From Bacteroides pyogenes (GTDB lineage Bacteria > Bacteroidota > Bacteroidia > Bacteroidales > Bacteroidaceae), in contig NZ_JACIDI010000007.1 of NCBI RefSeq assembly GCF_014196225.1, forward strand, positions 1-49,622: a DNA stretch of 49,622 nucleotides, in the 5' to 3' direction. The translations under genes were made by a program, and so were the position numbers. A model generated the notes under the pieces. That model was not told the DNA's origin. It ran no database searches and was given only the letters and a program-made list of their open reading frames with translations. Shown here one piece after another: positions 17,606 through 25,763 of this stretch (position 1 is the stretch's first letter; each line of letters starts with the position of its first letter).

Positions 17606-18081
17606 GAACTTTTGCGATAGAAGAAAAGGAGCGGATCGAGTCCATCATCCGCCAGTCTGCCGTATGCCATGTAGGCATCACCGATCCGGAAGGAAATCCG
17701 TACGTCATCCCCATGAACTTCGGCTACGAAGACGGCATCATCTACCTGCATTCGGGACCCGAAGGCGGCAAGCTGGAGATGCTCGAACGGAACAACCGGG
17801 TGTGCATCACCTTCAGCCGGGGGCACGAGCTTGTCTACCAGCACCCGAAGGTGGCTTGCAGCTACAGCATGCGCTCCGAAAGCGCCATGTGCCGAGGGCG
17901 GGTGACCTTCATCGAAGACATGGAAGAGAAGCGGCGCATTCTGGACATCATCATGCACCATTACACCGACAACGAGTTCGGATACTCCGAGCCGGCATTG
18001 CGTAACGTGAAGGTATGGAAAGTCCCCGTAGAACGAATGACCGGCAAGGTCTTCGGACTACGGGGACATGAGAAACCCTGA
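17602..18081 (+). CDS. Pyridoxamine 5'-phosphate oxidase-related (Nim-like) FMN protein
   Basis: This 159-aa split-barrel protein has the family pattern AVCHVGITDPEGNPYVIPMN, IIYLHSGPEGGKLEMLERN, RVCITF and SMRSESAMCRGRV. The nearest group by eye is the Nim (5-nitroimidazole reductase/NimX-like) branch of the PNPOx-like FMN-binding family, common in Bacteroides. It may bind FMN or heme and reduce small molecules; drug resistance cannot be inferred from the sequence alone. It overlaps the end of rnr by 4 bp (ATGA) and is convergent with cysK 42 bp away. Confidence 0.85.
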   Translation: MRTFAIEEKERIESIIRQSAVCHVGITDPEGNPYVIPMNFGYEDGIIYLHSGPEGGKLEMLERNNRVCITFSRGHELVYQHPKVACSYSMRSESAMCRGRVTFIEDMEEKRRILDIIMHHYTDNEFGYSEPALRNVKVWKVPVERMTGKVFGLRGHEKP

Positions 18082-18123
18082 AAGCGTCTTGTTTACCACA
18101 ACTTCACAGCTTGACATCCCGTT

Positions 18124-19071
18124 TTACAGCGGATAATCCTCGAAAGCGTAGAGAAGGGTAGACAGGTAACGCTCTCCCGTGTCGGGAAGCAGGGCGACAA
18201 TCGTTTTCCCTTCATTCTCCGGCAGCCGGGCAAGTCGTGTCGCTGCAAATACGGCCGCTCCCGAAGAGATTCCGACCAGCAGGCCTTCCGTACGAGCCAG
18301 TTCGCGCCCGGTACGGATGGCTTCGTCGTTCTCCACCCGAACCACCTCGTCTACCACCGCCGCATTGTATGTTCGAGGCACAAACCCCGCTCCGATTCCC
18401 TGAATCTTATGCGGTCCCGGCTTTCCTCCCGACAGCACCGGAGAGTCCGCCGGCTCTACGGCAACTACCTTCACCTCCTTCTTGTGAGCTTTCAGCGCTT
18501 CGCCCACTCCGCTCACCGTACCCCCCGTGCCTACGCCCGCCACGAAGATGTCCACCTGTCCGTCCGTATCCCTCCAGATTTCCTGTCCGGTGGTACGCAC
18601 GTGCACGCTCGGATTGGCCGTATTTTCGAACTGCTGAAGGATTACAGCGTCCGGTGTAGCCGCCCTCAGCTCTTCGGCCTTGGCAATGGCGCCCTTCATG
18701 CCCTCCGCACCGGGAGTGAGCACCAGCTCCGCCCCCAGCGCCTTCAGCAGGTTACGCCGCTCCATGCTCATCGTGTCGGGCATGGTCAGTATCAGGCGGT
18801 AGCCCTTGGAGGCGGACACGAAAGCCAGCCCCACTCCGGTATTCCCGCTGGTGGGTTCGATAATGGTCGATCCGGCGTGCAACACCCCTTTCATTTCGGC
18901 ATATTCGATCATAGACAGGGCGATGCGATCTTTCACGCTGCCGGCAGGGTTGAACGACTCTATCTTCACCACCAGACGCGCTTTCAGCCCGTTTATTTTG
19001 TTGTAGTTGCTCAGCTCCAGCAAAGGAGTATTCCCGACGAGCTCGGTGAGCCTTTTTGCAATCTTTTCCAT
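18124..19071 (-). CDS. cysK: Cysteine synthase A
   Basis: The 315-aa protein is O-acetylserine (thiol)-lyase, which makes cysteine from O-acetylserine and sulfide using PLP. It shows [10 protein letters not shown] at the N-terminus, the PLP lysine in [11 protein letters not shown] (about residue 46), the phosphate-binding [40 protein letters not shown] and the C-terminal [14 protein letters not shown]. The length is normal for CysK. A TATCTTTG box lies 32 bases upstream, with a palindrome just beyond. It is transcribed divergently from the alpha/beta hydrolase, with a 22-bp repeat array between them. Confidence 0.95.
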   Translation of the reverse strand: MEKIAKRLTELVGNTPLLELSNYNKINGLKARLVVKIESFNPAGSVKDRIALSMIEYAEMKGVLHAGSTIIEPTSGNTGVGLAFVSASKGYRLILTMPDTMSMERRNLLKALGAELVLTPGAEGMKGAIAKAEELRAATPDAVILQQFENTANPSVHVRTTGQEIWRDTDGQVDIFVAGVGTGGTVSGVGEALKAHKKEVKVVAVEPADSPVLSGGKPGPHKIQGIGAGFVPRTYNAAVVDEVVRVENDEAIRTGRELARTEGLLVGISSGAAVFAATRLARLPENEGKTIVALLPDTGERYLSTLLYAFEDYPL

Positions 19072-19102
19072 ATTTCTTTAGTTTTCTTATCTTAACCGAT
19101 TG

Positions 19103-19110
19103 CAAAGATA
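19103..19110 (-). promoter_or_regulatory. Bacteroides-type -7 box for cysK
   Basis: TATCTTTG on the minus strand matches TAnnTTTG and lies 32 bases upstream of cysK. Confidence 0.6.
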
Positions 19111-19133
19111 GGGAAAGCTCCGCCCGCCGGAAA

Positions 19134-19149
19134 TACCACAGATGTGGTA
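19134..19149. promoter_or_regulatory. Palindrome upstream of the cysK promoter, possible operator
   Basis: TACCAC-AGAT-GTGGTA is a perfect 6-bp-arm palindrome 24 bases upstream of the cysK -7 box, about where a -33 element and activator site would be. The regulator is unknown. Confidence 0.4.
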
Positions 19150-19165
19150 AATTCGTACTACAAAC

Positions 19166-19390
19166 AGGGGGCACATACCCGCCTTTGTCGACTAAATACC
19201 CGCATATACATACCGACTGAATACCCATCGCGTCGACTATATATATTCACCGTGGTAGCCATATATATTCACCACGGTAGCCATATATACTCACCGGACT
19301 GACTACATATACCCACCGAACCGGAATATACATACCCGCCGTTCCGGCTACACATCCCCCGTTGCGGGCATATGGATATACCCCACCATA
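19166..19390. repeat. 22-bp tandem repeat array, family A, about 10 units
   Basis: Ten consecutive 22-bp units can be laid out. The best are at 19233–19298, and in all of them the half like ATATATACTCACCG is better kept than the half like GGTAGCC. Outer units are decayed (for example GAATATACATACCCGCCG). The family is the same as at 6779–7066. It fills the divergent cysK/hydrolase intergenic region. No gene is present here. Confidence 0.88.
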
Positions 19391-19498
19391 TATCTGCCGC
19401 GACAACAGAAGTTGATTTCTCAAGCGGGATTCACTGTTTTTTTCGGGAGCGGGCAAAAATTACCGCCAAAGAAAACGGGGATATCTTTCGGAAAAAAC

Positions 19499-19506
19499 TA
19501 TATTTG
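19499..19506 (+). promoter_or_regulatory. Bacteroides-type -7 box for the hydrolase gene
   Basis: TATATTTG matches TAnnTTTG and lies 33 bases upstream of the hydrolase start. Confidence 0.5.
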
Positions 19507-19538
19507 CGGATATTCACCTGAAAAAAAGACTTATACGT

Positions 19539-20963
19539 ATGAAACACATGAAAAAACAGATGAAAAAAACATCTCTTTTCATCATCCTCATCGGACTGAT
19601 GGCAATGGCAGGTCTTCCTTCGCCGGCACAGGCGCAAGACATTACGGGAAGTTGGCACGGAAAGCTGAAGCTGCCCGTAGGTTCGCTCAGCATCGTTTTC
19701 CACATCAAGCAGGCTCCCGAAGGCGGATACACCGCCACGCTCGACAGTCCCGACCAAGGGGCGAAGGGAATCCCTACGGAGAAAACAACCTTCGAGAACT
19801 CCACGCTCCACATCCGCATACCCACGATCGGGGCATCGTACGAAGGGAAGCTGACGGAGGAGGGAAAGATTACGGGCACATTCACACAGGGGGTTGCCCT
19901 CAAGCTCGACCTTGAGAAAGGAGAAGCTCCCCGCCCGAAACGTCCGCAGGAACCCCAACCTCCGTTCCCCTACAAGAGCGAGGAGGTGAAGGTGAGAAAC
20001 GAGCAGGACGGTATCGACCTGGCGGGCACGCTGACCTTACCCGCCGAAGGACGGAACTTTCCGGCGGTGGTTCTGCTCACGGGAAGCGGGCCGCAAAACA
20101 GAGACGAGGAGCTGATGGGGCATAAACCCTTTCTGGTCATTGCCGACCATCTCACCCGGAACGGGATTGCCGTGTTGCGGTGCGACGACCGGGGCATGGG
20201 CGCTTCGCAAGGCGACTACGCCTCCACTGCCAATACCGGGTTCGCACGCGATGCCGAAGCAGCCATCGGCTATCTGCGCCACAGAAAAGAGGTCGACTCG
20301 CGGAAAGTCGGAATCATAGGGCACAGCAACGGGGCACTGATAGCTTTCGGCATAGGGGCGAAAGACCGTGAGCTCGCATTCATCGTCTCGCTGGCAGGAA
20401 GCGCCGTGCGGGGCGACAGCCTGTTACTGAAGCAAACGGAGACCCTCTCTAAGCTGTCGGGAATGCCCGACGCCGGCTGGCAGAACCTCAAACCTATTTT
20501 GCGCGAACGCTACACGCTGCTGATGCAGGCCGGAAAGACTCCCGAAAAGCTGCGGGAAGAGCTGCTCGCCCATGTCTACTCGTCAATGCCGCAGCAACAG
20601 GCGAATGAAGCGGTTCGAAAGCGGGCGGAAGCCGAAGCGGCAGCCATGACATCGCCTTGGTTTCTGGAATTCCTCAAACACGATCCCGCCGCAGACCTGA
20701 AGCGTGTGAAGTGCCCGCTTTTCGCCCTGAACGGAGAGAAAGACGCGCAAGTGGATGCCGAGACAAACCTGAATGCCATCCGCCTGCATACAACGGAAGG
20801 TGGAAACAAACGGGTAACGATGAAAGCGTATCCCGGACTGAACCACTTGTTTCAGCATTGCACCACCGGAGCCGTGAACGAGTACGCGCAGATAGAGGAA
20901 ACCATCAGCCCCGAAGTGCTGAAAGACATCACAGAGTGGATACTGGGCATCACCGCCCGTTAG
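19539..20963 (+). CDS. Secreted alpha/beta hydrolase
   Basis: The 474-aa protein has a signal peptide (basic start, hydrophobic FIILIGLMAMAGL, cleavage near AQAQD). A beta-rich N-terminal domain of about 110 residues follows (DITGSWHGKLKLPVGSLSIV). The alpha/beta hydrolase domain starts near residue 150 with VVLLTGSGPQNRDEELMGH and the oxyanion region. The nucleophile elbow is GHSNG (most relatives have GHSEG), the acid is near LFALNGEKDAQVD, and the histidine is in YPGLNHLFQH. It is probably a periplasmic esterase or peptidase of unknown substrate. Its last five codons and stop are part of a 66-bp tandem repeat. Confidence 0.88.
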   Translation: MKHMKKQMKKTSLFIILIGLMAMAGLPSPAQAQDITGSWHGKLKLPVGSLSIVFHIKQAPEGGYTATLDSPDQGAKGIPTEKTTFENSTLHIRIPTIGASYEGKLTEEGKITGTFTQGVALKLDLEKGEAPRPKRPQEPQPPFPYKSEEVKVRNEQDGIDLAGTLTLPAEGRNFPAVVLLTGSGPQNRDEELMGHKPFLVIADHLTRNGIAVLRCDDRGMGASQGDYASTANTGFARDAEAAIGYLRHRKEVDSRKVGIIGHSNGALIAFGIGAKDRELAFIVSLAGSAVRGDSLLLKQTETLSKLSGMPDAGWQNLKPILRERYTLLMQAGKTPEKLREELLAHVYSSMPQQQANEAVRKRAEAEAAAMTSPWFLEFLKHDPAADLKRVKCPLFALNGEKDAQVDAETNLNAIRLHTTEGGNKRVTMKAYPGLNHLFQHCTTGAVNEYAQIEETISPEVLKDITEWILGITAR

Positions 20964-21097
20964 TCGTGTGACGGTGTCTTGCATCCACAAGCAGCCGGTT
21001 CGTGGATAGCCGGCATCGCCGCCTGTTAGCCGTGTGACGGTGAGTTGCATCCACAAGCAGCCGGTGCGTGGATAGCCGGCATCGCCGCCCGGCAGCC
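20946..21097 (+). repeat. 66-bp tandem repeat starting in the hydrolase 3' end
   Basis: Units begin GGCATC at 20946, 21012 and 21078, exactly 66 bp apart. The first two are complete and about 90% identical along the whole unit, and the third is cut short. The first unit contains the last codons and the TAG of the hydrolase gene, and the second repeats them (GGCATCGCCGCCTGTTAG). The remaining 90 bp before ychF hold its promoter. Confidence 0.95.
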
Positions 21098-21140
21098 AAG
21101 AAAACCTGTGCCGAAAGAACACAGTTTGTAAAAGAATGGC

Positions 21141-21148
21141 TATCTTTG
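21141..21148 (+). promoter_or_regulatory. Bacteroides-type -7 box for ychF
   Basis: TATCTTTG matches TAnnTTTG and lies 41 bases upstream of ychF. A TTTG at 21125 is too close to act as -33. Confidence 0.55.
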
Positions 21149-21189
21149 CATGCACAAATTTGAGTTTAAATAAATAACAAAAGATATAA

Positions 21190-22293
21190 ATGGCATTGCA
21201 ATGTGGTATCGTCGGACTGCCCAACGTGGGTAAGTCGACTCTTTTCAACTGTCTGTCGAACGCAAAAGCACAGGCGGCAAACTTCCCTTTCTGTACAATC
21301 GAACCGAACGTAGGCGTCATCACCGTTCCCGACGAACGTCTCAACCGCTTGGCGGAACTGGTTCATCCCCAACGCATCGTTCCCACGACGGTGGAAATCG
21401 TAGACATCGCCGGACTGGTGAAAGGAGCGAGCAAAGGCGAAGGATTGGGAAACAAGTTTCTGGCAAACATCCGCGAGACGGACGCCATCATCCATGTGCT
21501 CCGCTGCTTCGACGACGATAACGTGACTCACGTAGACGGCAGCGTAAATCCCGTCCGCGACAAAGAGATCATCGATTACGAGCTTCAGCTGAAAGATCTC
21601 GAAACCATCGAGAGCCGCATACAGAAAGTGCAGAAGCAGGCGCAGACGGGTGGTGACAAAGCAGCCAAGCAGACGTACGACGTGCTTGTGCGCTACAAAG
21701 AGGCGCTGGAACAGGGACGGTCGGCACGCACCGTGACTTTCGACACGAAAGACGAACAGAAGATAGCCCGCGAGCTGTTTCTGCTCACAAGCAAACCGGT
21801 GATGTACGTGTGCAACGTAGACGAGGCAAGCGCCGTGAAGGGCAACAAATACGTAGAGATGGTTCGCGAAGCCGTGAAGGACGAGAGTGCCGAGATACTG
21901 ATCGTGGCTGCACGCACGGAAGCGGATATCGCCGAACTGGAGACGTACGAAGACCGCCAGATGTTTCTCGCCGAAGTAGGACTGGAGGAGTCTGGCGTGG
22001 CACGCCTCATCAAGTCGGCCTATAAACTGCTGAACCTCGAAACTTATTTCACCGCCGGTGTTCAGGAAGTGCGCGCATGGACTTACGAAAAAGGATGGAA
22101 AGCTCCCCAATGCGCCGGAGTGATTCATACCGACTTCGAGAAGGGATTTATCCGCGCGGAGGTCATCAAGTTCGACGACTTCATCCAATACGGCTCGGAA
22201 GCGGCTGTGAAGGAGGCGGGAAAGTTGAGCGTGGAAGGAAAGGAGTATGTGGTGCAGGATGGAGACATCATGCACTTCAGATTCAATGTGTAA
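21190..22293 (+). CDS. ychF: Redox-regulated ATPase YchF (Obg family)
   Basis: This 367-aa P-loop protein has G1 [12 protein letters not shown] at residues 8–19, G3 [20 protein letters not shown], and the YchF-specific N-x-D-E at CNVDEAS in place of the GTPase N-K-x-D motif, which shifts preference to ATP. The C-terminal TGS domain contains [14 protein letters not shown] and [17 protein letters not shown]. The length fits the family. YchF binds ribosomes and modulates stress responses. The last codons and stop are part of a 28-bp sequence repeated exactly 66 bp downstream. Confidence 0.96.
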   Translation: MALQCGIVGLPNVGKSTLFNCLSNAKAQAANFPFCTIEPNVGVITVPDERLNRLAELVHPQRIVPTTVEIVDIAGLVKGASKGEGLGNKFLANIRETDAIIHVLRCFDDDNVTHVDGSVNPVRDKEIIDYELQLKDLETIESRIQKVQKQAQTGGDKAAKQTYDVLVRYKEALEQGRSARTVTFDTKDEQKIARELFLLTSKPVMYVCNVDEASAVKGNKYVEMVREAVKDESAEILIVAARTEADIAELETYEDRQMFLAEVGLEESGVARLIKSAYKLLNLETYFTAGVQEVRAWTYEKGWKAPQCAGVIHTDFEKGFIRAEVIKFDDFIQYGSEAAVKEAGKLSVEGKEYVVQDGDIMHFRFNV

Positions 22294-22376
22294 GCATGCA
22301 AGCCCGATGAAAACATTGAAAGGACGGCACGATTTCCAAACTTCAGATTCAATGTGTAAGCATGCAAGTACGATGA
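22275..22376 (+). repeat. 28-bp direct repeat, 66-bp spacing, over the ychF stop
   Basis: A perfect 28-bp repeat (starts CTTCAGATTCAATGTGTAAG) lies at 22275–22302 and 22341–22368. Both copies are followed by a variable pair and CGATGAAA, then diverge. The intervening stretch is unrelated to the sequence after copy two. The stop codon of ychF is inside copy one and an exact stop is recreated in copy two. Confidence 0.95.
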
Positions 22377-22490
22377 AAGAACGCAAGCCCTTCCCGGAGC
22401 AAACGCCGCCGGCATTGCACGGATGAAGGGTTGAGATATAAAAACAGAGGCCGCTCGCCGGCCCGAAATCAATTACCAATCAATAGTCTT

Positions 22491-23315
22491 ATGTTACTAT
22501 CTATTCACTGGAATCCCAATCCCGAACTCATCAACCTGTTCGGTATCTCCATCCGCTATTACGGATTGCTGTGGGCGGTAGGCATCTTTCTGGCCTACAT
22601 CGTCGTTCACTATCAGTTCCGTGACAAGAAGATAGGCGAGAAGAAATTCGAACCGCTCTTCTTCTACTGTTTCTTCGGTATCCTCATCGGCGCCCGGCTG
22701 GGGCACTGCATCTTCTACGACCCCGGCTATCACCTCACCAGCGGTAGAGGCATTCTGGAGATGCTGCTGCCCGTGAAGCTGCTTCCGGGAGGAGGATGGA
22801 AGTTTATCGGATACAAGGGGCTGGCAAGCCATGGCGGTACGCTGGGACTGATTATCGCGCTCTGGCTCTACTGCCGGAAAACCAAATTGCACTATGTGGA
22901 TGTATTGGACATGATTGCCGTAGCCACTCCCATCACCGCCTGCAGCATTCGCCTGGCCAACCTGATGAACTCGGAAATCATCGGCAAACCAACCGATGTA
23001 CCCTGGGCGTTCGTCTTCGAACGCATCGACATGCAACCCCGTCACCCGGCACAGCTATACGAAGCGTTGGCCTATCTCGCGCTTTTCTTCGTGATGATTT
23101 ACCTGTACAGGCGCCACAGCAAGGAGTTGCATCGCGGCTTCTTTTTCGGACTCTGCTTGGCGGCAATCTTCACCTTCCGCTTCTTCATCGAATTTGTGAA
23201 AGAAAACCAGGTGTCTTTCGAAGAGCAGATGACGTTCAACATGGGGCAATGGCTCAGCATCCCGTTCATCATCATCGGCTTTTACTTCATTTTTGCTTAC
23301 GGGAAGAAGAAGTAG
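22491..23315 (+). CDS. lgt: Prolipoprotein diacylglyceryl transferase
   Basis: From ATG 22491 ([16 protein letters not shown]) the protein is 274 aa with about seven membrane segments. It has [31 protein letters not shown], the invariant HGGTLG motif, the Lgt signature [20 protein letters not shown] and [12 protein letters not shown]. It transfers diacylglycerol from phosphatidylglycerol to the lipobox Cys of prolipoproteins in the inner membrane, and would serve the lipoproteins in this window. The frame extends 20 codons upstream without family support. Its 3' end lies in a direct repeat at about 67-bp spacing. Confidence 0.95.
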   Translation: MLLSIHWNPNPELINLFGISIRYYGLLWAVGIFLAYIVVHYQFRDKKIGEKKFEPLFFYCFFGILIGARLGHCIFYDPGYHLTSGRGILEMLLPVKLLPGGGWKFIGYKGLASHGGTLGLIIALWLYCRKTKLHYVDVLDMIAVATPITACSIRLANLMNSEIIGKPTDVPWAFVFERIDMQPRHPAQLYEALAYLALFFVMIYLYRRHSKELHRGFFFGLCLAAIFTFRFFIEFVKENQVSFEEQMTFNMGQWLSIPFIIIGFYFIFAYGKKK

Positions 23316-23400
23316 ACGTTTTTACTCTATAGTTATATAGCGTGGCAGGCACTCTTTTGCCTGCCTGATGAAGAAGAAGTAAATGTTTTTACTTTGTAGA
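23303..23400 (+). repeat. About 30-bp direct repeat, 67-bp spacing, over the lgt stop
   Basis: GAAGAAGAAGTAGACGTTTT (23303) recurs as GAAGAAGAAGTAAATGTTTT (23370), and the similarity continues over 30 bases to 23399 with about 5 mismatches. The segment between contains a GGCAGGC/GCCTGCC hairpin (about 23344–23365) that may end the lgt transcript. Confidence 0.85.
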
Positions 23401-23463
23401 GGTTTTTTAGGCTTAGAAAAGAATAATCATTACAAGCTCTCTTATCCTTAATAAGGAATAGCT

Positions 23464-23471
23464 TATATTTG
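23464..23471 (+). promoter_or_regulatory. Bacteroides-type -7 box before the split gene
   Basis: TATATTTG matches TAnnTTTG, 25 bases upstream of the ATG at 23497. Confidence 0.45.
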
Positions 23472-23496
23472 TGTACGTTTAATTAAAACTTTGCTT

Positions 23497-24615
23497 ATGG
23501 TACTTAAGTATTTAAATCTTTTTATGGCTTTTATGGGCAGCTTAGCCATATCGGAATCTTATGCTCAAAGCTATATTACAGGGTGTAATGGTAAAAATTA
23601 TGGCATAGGTGATACGCTTGTTGTAGGCAAGCCTGCACTATCAGGGTATTTATTTATACGTACTGTCAACGAACAAGGCGATTTGTCTCCAATGCCTGAC
23701 AGAGATATTGCAGGTTTGAAAGTGACTATTACTTCTATACCGGAATACGATGAACAATAATATCAGGATATGGGGATTTACGAACAACCCGAAAATTTAC
23801 AGATTGTCATGGCTGAAGGTGGAGGCAATCATTTCTGTATCAGCCTAAATAAAGCGCTAAGCTGTGGAAATATAATGTCCGATTACATGATTTCGTCTGT
23901 TGACGGGGCAGTGGATTTGACACCCTCTATTTTGTATGTGTACGCGCTAAAACTTTATCAAAAAGCTGTTGATGACAAGGTTGTTGATAAATATGCCTCA
24001 TTATGTGTACCTGATGAATTTAAACAAGCATCCGAAGATCCTTTTGCATTAGATGCTATGCGTAAATCTTACAGAGCTAAATTGCAACAAGAATTATGCA
24101 ATGCCGACTTTTCAAAGATATTTCGTCTTAAATGCTTATCAGAACTTCAGCCATATGATATGGTAAAAGAATGTTTCCCTTTATCAGAATTTTCTTGTGT
24201 TGATGTGCAAACTAAACAGGAAGATGAACTGAGCAGGCTCAAATATTGCTTGTGGGGAGAATGTGCTTTTCTTTTTGCCAATGCTTCTCTCTTTATGTCC
24301 TTACCTTCAGAAAAAACACGAGCCAAAGGCTTCTATGGGATGCGGAAATACGCCGGCGTTCCTTCTTATAACGAACCAATGGCTAGCCTGTATGTATATG
24401 TTAAGATTAAGAAACAGCCGGTAAAATTGCCGGAAAAGAAAATTTTAGTCTTTTCTGAAGGCCGTAATTTTGATTTTAATTGGTCAACACTGAATAAGGT
24501 TTATGGTGAGAGGTCTCTTAATATGGATATTGTTCGAATTGATGCGTATAACGATTTGCTTCCTTTCGTGAATGGTGAAGTAGTCTATAATTACTTAGGC
24601 AGCATTGTTTTATAA
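23497..24615 (+). pseudogene. Secreted hypothetical protein split by an in-frame TAA
   Basis: The first part, from ATG 23497 (MVLKYLNLFMAFMGSLAIS…YAQ), has a signal peptide and about 60 further residues, ending EYDEQ at a TAA (23758–23760). The same frame continues at once with YQDMGIYEQPENL and stays open for 285 codons to 24615. The simplest reading is one secreted protein of about 372 residues with a nonsense mutation, or two proteins if the ATG at 23770 is used. I do not recognise the family. Its base composition is clearly more AT-rich than the flanking lgt gene, suggesting transfer. The 3' end lies in a 64-bp-spaced direct repeat. Confidence 0.65.
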
Positions 24616-24706
24616 GATAATTTCGGGGAAACTTACTGGGTGGTGAACATAGCCCTCGGCAAACCGAATTGTTCTATAAGATAATTTGGAGGGAAAACTT
24701 ACCGGG
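24607..24706 (+). repeat. About 34-bp direct repeat, 64-bp spacing, over the stop of the split gene
   Basis: The first copy (24607–24640, starts GTTTTATAAGATAATTTC) contains the gene's stop codon. The second copy is 24671–24706 (starts GTTCTATAAGATAATTTG), with three or four mismatches and two inserted bases. The 30 bases between are unique. Confidence 0.88.
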
Positions 24707-24879
24707 ACACATATATGGCAAAGGTACATAAAATCCCCGGAATCCAACCGGCTTTAGGTTTTACTGAATATCCCGATTTACGTCTCTATATCACTCTTAT
24801 CATATTGTCTGTGCGACCATCGAATAACATTGGCGGGCAGAGCACGCAGCTGGTCAATAGTCTGTTGAAGATTACGCGC

Positions 24880-24966
24880 GACTACCATAATGTCAAAACA
24901 CTCCAACAGGTCAGGAGGGAGCCTTAGACGAACTAAGGCTAAAAGAGTATCATAAGTAGTCACGAG
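24880..24966 (-). pseudogene. Possible transposase N-terminal scrap
   Basis: The minus strand encodes TYDTLLALVRLRLPPDLLEC followed by FDI. This looks like the N-terminal L-L-x-L-x-LP-x-x-LLE-x-F segment of ISAon1-type transposases of Bacteroidota. No catalytic domain follows. The likeness is short and by eye. Confidence 0.3.
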
Positions 24967-25056
24967 ATTTTTTTTGAGGGCAAAGATAGGAGTTTTAGAG
25001 AATCCCCACATTAGTTTACTGCTGAGCCCGCTTTGGGTCCCCCAATAAATAAGAGG

Positions 25057-25088
25057 AAAGCCCCGAGAATTTTGTTTCTCAGGGCTTT
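25057..25088 (-). terminator. Terminator of tRNA-Gln
   Basis: On the minus strand AAAGCCCTGAGAA pairs with TTCTCGGGGCTTT (13 positions with one T·G pair) around a short A-rich loop, 15 bases after the tRNA. Confidence 0.75.
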
Positions 25089-25102
25089 TCTGCAATCAGT
25101 TG

Positions 25103-25173
25103 TTGGACTACCAGGATTCGAACCTAGACAAACAGAACCAAAACCTGTTGTGCTACCATTACACCATAGTCCA
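25103..25173 (-). tRNA. tRNA-Gln (anticodon TTG)
   Basis: The acceptor stem TGGACTA/TAGTCCA forms seven pairs. The anticodon stem ACAGG/TCTGT encloses the loop TTTTGGT, so the anticodon is TTG. The T-arm has the normal GGTTCGAATCC and the D-arm GGTGTAATGGTAGCAC. CCA is not encoded. A full promoter lies 30 bases upstream and a terminator downstream. Confidence 0.95.
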
Positions 25174-25203
25174 AACTTATGCGCTTTCTGTTAAAAAGCG
25201 GTG

Positions 25204-25235
25204 CAAAGATAGTGTTATACCAATAAACATCCAAA
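25204..25235 (-). promoter_or_regulatory. Promoter of tRNA-Gln
   Basis: On the minus strand TTTG (25235–25232), 20 bases, then TATCTTTG (25211–25204) is a textbook Bacteroides promoter. The start of the tRNA is 30 bases further on. Confidence 0.8.
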
Positions 25236-25237
25236 CA

Positions 25238-25391
25238 TTTCACTGATTATTTTCGATTTCTTCACCAATAGTCCGCCATTGCTTCACTGATTATCTTCGA
25301 TTATTTTACCGATTGGGCTCGATTTCTTCATCCATGACATTCGATTATTTCAAAGATTGCGTTTGATTGTATCAGCGATTGCAAAAAAAGA
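25238..25391. repeat. 22-bp tandem repeat array, family B, 7 units
   Basis: Seven consecutive units of exactly 22 bp start at 25238, 25260, 25282, 25304, 25326, 25348 and 25370. The consensus is close to CTTCACYGATTR–TTCGATTW. Units 1 and 3 differ at about three positions, and the others are more diverged. The sequence is unrelated to family A. It lies directly upstream of the tRNA-Gln -33 element. Confidence 0.88.
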
Positions 25392-25490
25392 GGAGGTCTT
25401 ACGGCCAAATGAAAGAAACGTTACCGGACAATCTGCCTGAAGTGGAACGAGAAGATTTTTGCCCCTTTACTACGAACCGGATAGCAAACC

Positions 25491-25594
25491 CTTGCAACCA
25501 TAGATTCTGTACGATACTCTTAAAAACCGAAGACATAACGACGACCTTCCGTTTTTCATACCTTTGCAACCATAGATTTTGACCGATATTCTTT
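25491..25594. repeat. Direct repeat of about 32 bp at 72-bp spacing
   Basis: CTTGCAACCATAGATTCTGT at 25491 recurs as TTTGCAACCATAGATTTTGA at 25563, and the similarity continues over ACGATACTCTT/CCGATATTCTT. The spacing is larger than at the other loci. Confidence 0.75.
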
Positions 25595-25595
25595 T

Positions 25596-25635
25596 GAAGT
25601 GTTCTGTGATTCGTAAGCAAATCACAGAACACTTC
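25596..25635. other. Perfect 16-bp hairpin
   Basis: GAAGTGTTCTGTGATT and AATCACAGAACACTTC pair perfectly around the 8-base loop CGTAAGCA. There is no T-run on either side, so it is not a standard terminator. It may be a structured RNA, a recombination site, or the scar of a mobile element. Confidence 0.8.
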
Positions 25636-25668
25636 GATGGGCGCACGGGAACGAACCAAATGGTTCAA

Positions 25669-25693
25669 GCGGGTTCGATTCCCGTACTCACTA
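25669..25693 (+). other. tRNA T-arm and acceptor remnant
   Basis: GCGGG-TTCGATT-CCCGT forms a good T-arm (five pairs with one G·T), followed by ACTCACTA as an acceptor 3' strand. No matching 5' acceptor AGTGAGT or anticodon arm is found upstream, so this is a 3' fragment and probably an old attachment site. Confidence 0.45.
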
Positions 25694-25763
25694 CAATCAT
25701 AATGGTTTAGATACTAATATAAAAAATAACACCCAAAGAGATCTCTGAATGTTTCAATGAAAA

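Larger units (their letters stand above)
24616..25102. other. Non-coding stretch between the split gene and tRNA-Gln
   Basis: It holds the second repeat copy (24671–24706), a possible transposase scar (24880–24966) and the tRNA-Gln terminator (25057–25088). Open frames of 70 and 105 codons cross it on opposite strands, but neither has a convincing full-length family match. Confidence 0.5.
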
